64,000 nucleotides of DNA from Bedellia somnulentella (Eukaryota > Arthropoda > Insecta > Lepidoptera > Bedelliidae), in NCBI GenBank assembly GCA_963576735.1, contig OY755188.1, forward strand, positions 1,612,001 through 1,676,000. The letters are read 5' to 3'. Shown here in pieces: positions 51,501-63,500 of the stretch. A program made the translations under genes and the position numbers. A model generated the notes under the pieces. It searched no databases and was not told the DNA's origin. It worked only from the letters and a program-made list of their open reading frames with translations. Position 1 is the first letter of the stretch; each line of letters starts with the position of its first letter.

Positions 51501-54500
51501 TGTTATAAAATAGTCCCTTAATTACTAAATCTACTTTATTATATGGCTCTATACGGATTCAAATGGTTAAATGTTGGCTTAATGCGATGGTGAAAATAAT
51601 ATTTTTAATAGAATGTATATTAATCGTAGTCAACTCTGTGTTATAAAAACACTCTTCGAAAAACATAATTAAAAATTCATTTATCCAACTAAGGGGCTAT
51701 ATGAAATTTCTATACGCAGGTATCAAGACCAGACGTATTCAAAGGTTGGGATGATATATCGATGAACACTCGTCATATTGACACGATAGCCAAGTCAGCG
51801 CGAGGATTGACCTCTGTTCTTGGTGAGGATTTGAATGTCCGGTAAGTGAGGAATGAGTCTCTAAATTACAAATGCAGCTGAACGGTTTTTTTCAAAGCAT
51901 GCATCTCAGCCTAAAAGAAGGTCCTAAAAAACGGGGAAAAAACATTAAAATAGATAACACACTTTATCAATTGAAATAACTCTATGACGTAAGTACACTG
52001 TCCATGCTAAACGTAGGTACTCTGCACTGAACACCAGATTACATTACGAGAACTTTTTTATTTACAAATATGATGCAAATATTTGATACCACTAGTAGTT
52101 CGAAATTTAAATTGGGCATATTAATTGGGATTAATTTGGGCAGTGGTTTTGACGTTTGCTTTATATCCATCTTGATAATTTTGAAGTCATGCAAAACGTG
52201 GGTACTCTGAACACCAGGTGACAAAGTCACGTGATGTTCAGAAGTATTAGTACCTCTGCCAACCCCTTCGGGGATATACGGCGTGAAAGTTTATGTTATG
52301 TTATAATTTTGCATATGAATTCAAAAGGTGAAGTTATTTGCGGCTGCGCTATAAAAAAGAAATATCAAGAAAACTCAGTCGTACCCAAAAAGTTATCGGA
52401 GAAAAAATGGTAAACAAGACGGTAATAAACTCATTTAATGGCTATTCAATAATGTAAATCTAAGAATACCTAAGAAAGTACAGACATGCAGTGCGGAATT
52501 AAGATAGGGAGCAAAATAAAACTACGCTTTGAATCTTACGTGTATTTTTTTTTATAATAGGGTGTAGTGTTGGCTTAGAATGTCACTACCCTTTTCAACC
52601 AACGTGTGTCGTCACAGGCGAATAGCGGTATGGGGCTTTTTTAAGTGGTTTTTGGGGATGCGGTTGGAGACCCATCATCAATGATACTTTAATGATCAAT
52701 GAACTTCTAAATGTGACTGAGGAGTTTCTGGCTTTTTGGGATTTATGGCCCTGAGTATATGTATGTACCACATATCAATAATAGATATAACATATATACA
52801 ACATTCTAATCATCGTAATTTCATTATTTCGTAATAATCGCTCCACATTAAATTTTAACGCTGTTGCTACTACTATCATTATTGCAATAAGACGTAGTGC
52901 CCTCTAGTAAAGCTAAATCAAACGGTTACATACTGTATTTCCGAAACTTTTAAAGCACAATATGATTGTACCGAAAACTAATCAACTTTATTTTAATCGC
53001 AATAGTATTGTTTCACCGAAATCAAATCCCATACTCTTACATTCCAGATTATCGATTGACTTTTTTTTTCTTTACTATCATTACGATTAACCACTAGAAC
53101 GGATTTCATACATATACTCACGGCTATAAATTCCTAGATGGGGTAGCCAGAGCTAAAGAATCAGAAATTCCTCAGCCACTTTTGGAAAGTTAAGTGGGGA
53201 AAAGATGGTAAAATAAAGGTTGTTGGTGATGGGTCTCCAACCGCATCGCCCAAAAATCCCTTTAAAGCCCCAATACCGTTAGTCGCCTCTTACGTACACC
53301 CGCCGGAAGAATTGGGGTAGTGCTATTCTAAGCCGACACTACACAGCACTACACAATAATCACAATTCCATAAAATCATTTTCCATACATTTAAAATACA
53401 GATGTATTGAATGATACATACTGCTATGAATAATTTTGCAGGCATATGTTATGTAAGTAGTATACCCCGCCCCCCGTTCCCTACATGCAGCGAGCATGCA
53501 AGCAAGCTGCAAACAAGCAAGTATGCATGCAAGCAAGCAGGCATGCATGCAAGCATGGAAGCATGCATGCATATAGGCATGCATCAGGCATTTAAGGTCT
53601 GCTGCGCTCCGCTCGCTCGTTTTATACATAGTCTACCCTAACGTAACCTAACTAAATGTGACCTAACTTTTCTTTGCCTGCAAGAAGCTTTCACCCCCCG
53701 AACCCCCCAAGCAGGCTGCACCACCCTTACATGCAACCAAGCAAGCAAGCATGCAAACAATCAAGCAAGTATGCATACAAACAGGCATGCACCCGCGTTT
53801 TATTTATAAATTTTTTCTAACATAAGTAATATCTAATAAATAAAGAATAAATAAAGTTAAGAAAAATTTCGACACATGCGGGAATTGAACCCGCGACCTC
53901 GGGTACACGCCCCCGTCGCTTTGCCATTGAGCTACCGTGTCAATGGCTTCCATTGCGAAATTCTTCTATCCTTTGCTTCTTTTTTACACTTTTAAGTAGT
54001 GTTTGCGTTCCCTACCTCCGAATTTTTTACAAATTCGGAAGGCCACTTGTCCACCTTTTCAGATAGAATGCGAATGTTGAGAGCGCCTAACTATTACATA
54101 ATTTGAATGTACGGTGCGACGGGGGCGTATACCCGAGGTCGCGGGTTCGATACCCGCCTGTGTCGAAATTTTTCTTTCCTTTATTTATTCTATATTTATT
54201 AGTAATAATCCCCACATGAGGTTTTCAGGAACAAAAACATTCAAATTAAATCATACCTAATTAATGAGATTTACGATTTGTAAGACTATAGATAAAGTTA
54301 CCTCGGTCTTTTAAAACTTTGAAATAATGAGATTACAGTAAAAGATATAGTTGGTAAAAGCAAAAAATTCATTTTAATAATCTGGTTTTAGTCTTTCTGG
54401 GAAATGATAGTTCTAGAAAATGTATTTATGTACTTATGAAGTTGTGGGAAATAAAGCATTTGTGATACGTAAATTCTGTGAACCGTTTTCTAAATGTTGA

Positions 54501-57500
54501 AATTCGGATTTAAAGAATTTTCGAAATGTTACCGTTCATGACGTCAGATCTACATTTTCTAAGGAAGTCTTAGCCAAAGTACGTTAGTGAAGATAAAAGA
54601 TCATATTAAAATTGACAAAATAGAGATGTATCTCGCATACTAATGACAGGTCACTGGCTTAGTTTAATGCAGCTTACCTTTAGCGTATTCAGCGCTAGAT
54701 TTTGTATTTTTTGTTTAAATTTAAATAAAATGCTACTCATTAATTTCTGTTTGGTCAGATTAGAATAGCTCGACACCGTCTCTTCCCATCGACGTCTTGT
54801 TAGTCGTGGTCGGTAAGCGATGCAGTTTTAAGCTTTTCACCATCAATCCTACATTTCCTTAGCAATTTTTTGGAATGGAAGTTTTAGGCAATAAATCAAT
54901 AATAAGGTCACCAACCACATCGACCAATATATATCTAAAACTAGCCTTATACCCTACTTAAGCTCTTACGAAACCCACGGGAAGAAATGGATTAATACTT
55001 TAAATCGACACTACCCCGCAAATTTAGAGAACAAAGAATAATTATAGCGTGCTTGCTATAGTATTACTATAGATGCAAGTATTATCATAGTTTATTACTA
55101 TAATTTACGCTGCAGACAGTCACTTAAGATAAATACCCCTTGCCCCTGTCAGACACCCCTGACGTTAAATAATCGGTGTTTTAAGTTACAGAAACAATAC
55201 GAGTTATCATCGCCGCCTTTACACTATGTAACATACATACATATACTCACGGCTATAGATCCCAAAAAGGGGTAGCCAAAGCAAGAAACTCCTCCGCCAC
55301 ATTTGGTAGAAATAAAGATGCTAGAAATAAAGTATCGTTAATGCCATGCTTTGCTTATACGTTAGTTAAGAAGTAATTCACACGTCTACACTGATCTTAA
55401 ACATTCTAAGTTGCTGACCAATTAAGGAAAGAAAAATTCGACATAAAATTTGTCATAATTTTGAGATTGAGAGCGCTGACACCAATTTCGCCCAAAGGAA
55501 AAACCAATTTCGCATCATTGGGTACTTGGCACCATAGCTCAGTTGGCAGAACGACCGGGGCGTTGACCGTCGCGAAGTCCTGCTTGTCTCGAAATTTTTA
55601 TTTCCTTAGTTGATTAGAATAATCCCCACATGAGGTATCATGCACAAAAAAGTCTAATTGTTCTAAGTTGCATCTTACAACATACTTTCAAGTCCAGTAA
55701 TCACTAGTTTCATCTTTTTTTCAGATACGAATATCTCCAAACAGATAAATATGGCTACATGAAAAATGGAACGTTCGACGGCATCATAGGGATGTACCAG
55801 CGAAACAAAATCGAAATATCGATGACTACTTTATCGATAAGACGAGACCGAATGGAGCACGTGCATTTTGTTGGAGATGGGTTTCGCGCAAGGTTATTTA
55901 TCTTTACTAATATTATAAATAATGTGCTCAAAACGCAGGCGTCCGTAGTCTGAAAAATAAAAGAGCATTTATGAAATGATTGATGAATTTAAAATAAGCT
56001 CAATGAGTTTACCAGGATCGTCAAGTGGCGATCAAAAGCATCTGTGTATCGCAATGGGAACTAATGTCGTAGGTCTATGTATGTATATCGAGGTGAAGTT
56101 TGTTAGTTTGGTTGTAAGCAGAATCTTCATGATTACTAAATTGATAATGAAAGTTCTTTCACCATGTCCACCATTCATTCTGTAAGCTACAAAACTATTC
56201 AGGACTGCTGTGGATATAACATAATTAATTTTCACGAAGGGAAAGCAGTGATTTAAGATACCTTAGATATTTATAAGATAACATAACATAACATAAACAT
56301 AAACGTTCACGCCGAATATCCCCGAAGGGGTTGGCAGAGGTACTAATACTTCTGAACATCACGTGACTTTGTCACCTGGTGTTCAGAGTACCCACGTTTT
56401 GCATGGACAGTGTACTCACGTAATAGGGGGCAGGCCTATCGCCGTTTTGTACATATACACTGTCACATGACTAAGTACAACTCAGCCATGTGGGTTTCCT
56501 CACGATGTTTTCCCTCACCGTTAACAACCATGATAAATTAACCACACATATGTCTTTAGAAAAGACAAATTGGTGTAGACCCGACCAAGGATTTGAACAC
56601 TAGTCGTTTGCACGATAACCAAGTGTTCTACCCACTGGGCTATCACGGTCGTCAAAGATAACACTACCTATTCAAAGCTAATGAAAGTAATCACATACAG
56701 TAATAATGAAATATTTTAAGGACAACTACCAGTAGAGGCCGTGACACTAGGTACAGATACCCACTCCCCTATTTGGGATTTATAGTCGCGATTTTATGTA
56801 TGTATCGATATTAAGTTTATGGGTGTAACTTAATTTACTTCAAATAATAAGGGTAAGATGGAATACCATAACTGATGAAAGTCGTTCTTCACAGCGGGGA
56901 TTATAACACCATAAGTTATTTGTCAGGTCGTTAAATGTCGCCTTAGAATGCTATTAAGTTTTAATGTTCATCTCAAATCGAATCGATGTATGCAAATACA
57001 AGAGTTTATCTGTAAAGTAAAGGTAAATTAATAATGGGTCTCCAGCTTCATCGCCCAACCATCACCTGAAAATCCCTACATCCATAAGTTGCCACATACG
57101 TCACCTGTCTTATGATATGGTTTATCGTTACATACATACATATACTCACGGCTATAAATCCCTAGAAGGGGTGGCCAGAGTTAAGGAATTCGAAATTCCT
57201 TAGCCACTTTTGGAAAGTTTAGTGGGGAAAAGATGGTAAAATAACGGATGTTGGTGATGGGTCTCCAACCGCATCGCCCAAAAATCCCTTAAACGTCCTA
57301 ATACCGTTAGTCGCCTCTTACGTACGTTTTAGCGTTATTCTAGGCAAAATAATAGTTTAAATTGTAAAGAACACAATAAGTGTAAAAAGTGATTTAAATC
57401 CCTCAAAAGACAAAACGATACAAAACTAGGCTTATCCACCTTAGTGGGTAGATTCGGTATTAAAAGCTTCTACCAGAGTTGTAAAGATTACGTATTCTAA

Positions 57501-60500
57501 ATCAATAATACTTACCTCCCAAGGTCGAGAAAGTAATTTCGTAGGACTTCCAATTTAAGTAATGGAACCGAAATTAATTTATTCCGGTGCTACAATTCTA
57601 TTGGCGGGAACTCGATCTTGCGAATGAAAATGTCTGAAAAGTCGGTTCAAATATTCAACAGCTAACATAATAATTTCATATAAGGTTTCTTCCATAATAT
57701 TGTTACCTTTTGGTATGTTATATATACATACATGATGTTCATTTATCTATAATTTATTTAAGCATATTTTTAACCTTCACCTTCCAAAGTGGTCAAGGAA
57801 TATATTAATTATGGAGCCCTGTCTACGTTTCTTTAGGATTTAAATCAATAAGTATAATAAAGAAGTAACACTGCTCATGTTTTTAATACATCTGCTCATA
57901 TAGTAACGTTTATTCTACTATATTTAGGCATGACAAACCACTGATTCAAAAAAAATCGACTGGTATTGCGAAAAGAGTTTCTATACAAAAAATCTATGAT
58001 TCTTCTCTACTATAATCTACTATTTTACATTACATTTAAAAAATCTTTTCTATACTATTGCGTGTCATTTGTTGACGGAAATTCGGAATAGCAATATTTT
58101 TAAGTCGCTTTGGAATTTAATTAAACTGCGTTTAAAGCCACAACGCTCATGAGTCACCAAAATTGCCCCGCACCCGTTTCGTGCGAAACCAACAGAAAAA
58201 TTAGGATAGTGCTATTTCAACCTGACAATAGACATTAAGAACAATGTATCTCGAAATTAGATCGCCTAAGCGACCTCTATTAAATTTGTAATGTATAAAC
58301 TTTGGCCGAGACACGTTCCGTATCATAATTCAAGTTTATTGTTCTTCGTGTAACGGAACAGTTTAATCTACCTCAGACATTTCTGAGAGGACTCTCCAAG
58401 TAATTAAAGGGCAATAGTCTTTGTGTTGGCGTTATTTGGTTTTGATGTACTTTTAGTATCTTAGCGAGAATTAGTAGCGTTCTGTTGTTCAGAATTTACA
58501 TGTTCTTTTATTGTTTCGTTGTATTGTTTCGGGGATTACTCTTGTGATTTGGGTACAAGATTATTTATGTTGGCAAATTTTATTATATTAATTAAAATTG
58601 GTTTTAAATTTTTTGGACACAATCAATTAAATTTAGGATTTAAACCTGTTCGTATATGTATAGATGTAAGCTAATTATATTTGTTCTTGCAGCACCACAT
58701 TCATATTCCATCAGCCCCGACAGTCTTCAGTATCCAATATATTCATATTACCACTAAGCCGGAGCGTTTGGTTGGCTGGTGTTATGTTCTTCTCACTGGT
58801 TTCTGTATACTTGGCAGTGGTCAGCAAGTACTTTGAATATTTGGATGAAAGGCTACAGGTTATAGATTTTGGAGAAACGTTTACCTTCGTGGTTGGGACT
58901 TTATGTCAACAAGGTAAATACAACATGGAAAGTGCAAATTATAAATTATTTCTTTAGTTCAGATTACTAGATGAGCCATACCACTTATTTTGCATTCCCT
59001 GTAAAATAGAAAGAGATACCATTTTTTTTGCTGCGTAGGCAGCTACGAAAAGTAGAATCTTTCTGGGAAAAGATACTTTACTGTTCATTCAATCAGTAAA
59101 AAGGTATCAAACTACACAACTACCTTGTAATTGACTTGCTTGACACACGCTTAAATTATATATTTTTATTTATAGTTGTTTTCGATCATATATACCAAAG
59201 ATATACCAACAAGCATGGAAAAAGGCCCAGCCAAACAGTATTTTTTTATGGTAAACACTGTTTTAATGACAGTAAATAATAGGTCTTCAGAAAATGCGGT
59301 AAGGTCGATATATGTAGAAAAATAAATATTTAATAATCAAACAGTCCTATCATTCTCGCGGTCCACTTTTGTACTTGCATTTGTATAGAGTGCGGCATCC
59401 TTGGTACATATGATCGAAAATAGTTGTGAAAAATTTGGCAGCAAGGTGGAAACACCATCACTTCTCATGCATGAGACGTGAGTCCAAATCTGAAAATGAA
59501 AATTATTTATTTTTACACCAGCAATAACCAAAATAACAACAGTATACATTACAAAGGTACCTTCAGGTGATATTTGGTAATTAGGTGACGAAATTTTACA
59601 ATTGGAGAGGTCGTTGTCCCCTACACTAACTACACTAATCTTGAGACGGACTTCCAACAATATTTTCTCAAGTCAATGTATGGGCAATTATATCTATCCA
59701 TCGGAAAACCACATGGTTTAGTTGTTGTTTTGACTTTTTTTCTATGCAAAACGTGTGTATACTATGAATCCTAAGTTTTCAAAACGTTACGTAATATTTA
59801 GAAATAATACCTTTGCCGCCTCCTCAGGGGATTTAGAGCTTTTGCACACCACTTCGTTTGGTCCTGCCGTGGACGCGTGTTTGCAGTGATACTGAAGCGC
59901 TACACGGCTCTTACGGGGCGTTAACGTAAAATTAAGTTATTTACTGTCAAACTTTGGTCAAGATCTGTGGTGAAGTAAAAATGAGAATAGAAACATTCTT
60001 TAACTTGTTTTTATATTTCTTTATTAATTTGCTCACAAAACAGGTTGGTTGCAAAAAGGATAACAAATTCAATTTATACATTTCATTGCAAAATGCGCAT
60101 TTAGAACCCAAAAATGTTTGAGTTATCATGCCTTTAATTTAATAACATTAATCGTAATTTTAAGTAACTTATTTGTTCTAATAAAGGACTAAAGACTTAA
60201 TTTTATTAAAAGGGAACTCAAATACAATAACAAAGAACAAAAGGTTAATACAAAATATAATACAACCATAAAAAATTACAATGATAATTTCATATCTTTG
60301 ATTCTACTAACATTAACATCAAATGTCTAGGTCAGCTCTAAGTCTATTGCATGTGTTTTGTATACGAGTAAGGGGAGCGTGTAAGCCTACATTTGTGCGA
60401 CAAATATTCGTTTTGAATGGTATCCAGTTTTCCAGTCTAGTCGTAATGCGTGGAACGTTCACATTGATTTTCTGCAGTAAATCGGGCTTTCAGTGACGTT

Positions 60501-63500
60501 ATTTAAAATTTTATGCAATATGACAAGGTCTGCCTGGGTTCTACCATTGGCAAGTGAGTCAAGTCTATAATAGTGAAGACCATCGGTGTAAGGCGGAAGA
60601 ACACAGGTTTTATTATCGGCGTAACTCAAATAAGAACAAAACCGTTTCTGAATTTTCGCTTCTTTCGATGCGATCTGAGTGGACAGAATAAATGGGGCTC
60701 TAGACACAGCTGCAATACTCTCAAGTACGCACACAATAATTGTACAGCAGAACAAGAATGCAAAGGGACGAAAGATTTTTGCTTTGCGGATCACAAAACC
60801 AAGCGCCTTGCTAGCTCTTTTGCACACAGCATCGATGTGCTGATAAATTTTTGCAACATCATCAAACATTTCTCCAAGATGACACTGATACTTGTTTAAG
60901 TGGTTTATCATTGACCTTATAATCGAGTGTAGATTGATGACGTTTTCTGCTAAAGCTATTATAGCATTTTGACTCATTCAAGGACATCGAGTTTGTAATG
61001 CACCACTTAGTGATTTGCGTCCAATCCTGTTGCGGGTGAATTTGATCTTCTTCAGTGTTATGTATTTCCTTGTATATTTTTAAATCTTTAGCGTAAAGTA
61101 ATACTTTAAGCTTAGAAATATTTTTCGAAATGTCCATTATGCAAAAATTACAAATAATAGAGGGCCTAACTGAGATCTCTGGGGAACACCAGAGACAACG
61201 GAAAGTGTCTGAGAATTATAGCCACAGCAAGCACTCAACTGGCTACGATTCTACAAGTAGCTATTAAACCGACGCAAGATAGAACCGTGTATACCTAACC
61301 ACATTAGCTTCAACTTTGTAATCTCATGGTCAACAATATCAAATGCTTTCGAAAAATCAGCAGAAATTGCATGAACCTCAACGTTTTTATCCGATATTTT
61401 CGATCCGGGACAATGATGCGATCGCAACATAGTGGTTTTCACCACCGCTCGAACTACTCCAATAAAGGTTGATGGGGTTAAAATCGCCAATAATGCTGAT
61501 AGATATTATTATATCAATATTATAAATTAATAAACTAGGTACTCATAACAATACTATTTAAATAAAATAAATATAATATAAAAACTAGAAATACAGGAGG
61601 ATAAAACAAAAAATAATATGAATAATACAAAATATAAAATAAAATTATATAATATAAATTTCACTGATGTGCCAGCAAAAACTGTTTAAGCTTACTAAAG
61701 GTGCTCCTGCCGACCGCATCTCGGACTGGTTGATGATTATCTTCTTCCATTTCTCAGGTTTCCACACCACCCCACGTTTAAAGAGCGTGCGCGTATTAAT
61801 ATTCTTCTCGCTGGTGATGTCATTGTTTCTCTTCACGTCGTACTCGGCCAAGATCGTGGCGCTGCTGCAGGCACCGAGCTCGGCTATCAGAACCCTGGCT
61901 GACCTCGCCGCGTCGCCGCTCGAATGCGGGGTGCAGGATACTCCTTATAAACTGCAGTATTATTTGGTGAGAAATTTATTTATACTTTATAGATATACAC
62001 ACGCTGGTCGATCCATTTGGGGTAGGCAAAGACTGTCTTAAACCTTTTGTACGATCCTGGCAAACCTCTCTAGATTCTAGAAGTGTATGACTTTTATGCC
62101 AAAAGTTGTACAAAAACCATTAAAATTTATACGACCAGAATTTTAGATGTAACTACATATCATAGCCACCTTTTTTTTTCCAAAACGCGATATTTAATAC
62201 GAACTTTTCGAAGTTACAGCAAAATGGGAAGTAATACGGCTTTTGGATTATATTCAGTAAGGTTTCAAGTTCCCGAAGTATTCATAACTATCACCACTCA
62301 AATATTAGAGCAAATTCGCCAAAATAACCTGTTATCAAAACAGACTCAGCAATATACTTTATTTATTATTACTTCTATCTAATAAGTATTACATTAGCTG
62401 TGCACTTACTATTTAAAGTCGCCTCTGTATTTTTTCATAACAAACTGCCTCATGGCGTAACGGTTTTTTATGTTTTGGATGACGTATTATGAATCTGATA
62501 AAAAGGGCAAATTTTACTTAAATTTAACAGAATTTGCATATGTATTTCTTACTTTTATGCTTTTTTGTTTTTTAGTCAGGAAAAATGCATAAAAAACAGT
62601 AAAAGTAACAATAAAATACAACATAATCGTATCGTGCAGTACAGTGCCATCAATTAAACAAGGGAGAGTTTAACCTGTTTTTGTTTCGAATGCTCTCATT
62701 TAAATAAATCATTTCATCTAATTGGCCATGACCTCGTTTTCAAAATATACCCTTTTTATATTTTAAATTGATAAAAGACATCAAACTAAACATCTTTGCC
62801 TATGGAATGCTTATCTAAAATATTGTTATTTTCGACCTAATTAATACATAAAAAGTTTCGTACCTAGATCTATCTGAGAAAGTATTATTGCTAGGTTCTA
62901 GGTAAAACGAGTTCGAGGCCAATTCAATATAAATATTTATAATACTCGTGCAAAGTTTTTTCTAATGCCAAACAAATGGTTACAATTCCCGTTTAACTTT
63001 TTGAAGTTGTAACTCATTTAATCTTTTGCCATCTCGTTTTTGAAAATCTCTATCATACAATTTACTGCCAAAAATATTAGTTTTTTGTTTTTGATTTTAT
63101 TATTTATCTTTTCTGATTGTTGGGTAAAAGCAAAAATATTTTCAGGAAAATCCTCGTCCAGAAACAAAGTTGCTGTATGAAAAGAAGTTGGCTCCTTTAG
63201 GCAGTAGCGCGTTTAGTTATTCTATCGAAGAAGGCATAGAGCGGCTGAGAACCCAACAATTTGCATTTCAGGTAATGTCTTGTATCAAATGCATAAATAG
63301 TTGCCAATCGTGAATCCAGGGGATCTACGAGGGCACTTGCCCCCTCAGATGGCATTGACATGTACTATAATGTAAGTGAATTCCTGCCAGAAAAGAAAAA
63401 GCCCTTTTTGCCCACCATGAAGGAAAAAATTAACTATTCTATTTTGAATTTTTTGATAAATTAAAAAAACGCCTGATTATTAACCACAGTTTTTCCGCCA

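Noticed and set aside
53360..53641. Cys/Ala/Met-rich small proteins on both strands
   Set aside because: They arise from the GCAA/GCAT low-complexity tract.
53485..53795. CRISPR-like array of short repeats
   Set aside because: Repeats are irregular 4-8 base microsatellite units with no spacers, in a eukaryotic genome.
59337..59690. 107-codon minus frame with an internal GTACC...TTTCAG that looks like an intron
   Set aside because: No recognisable motif, and splicing the apparent intron gives a stop soon after. Not supported as a gene.
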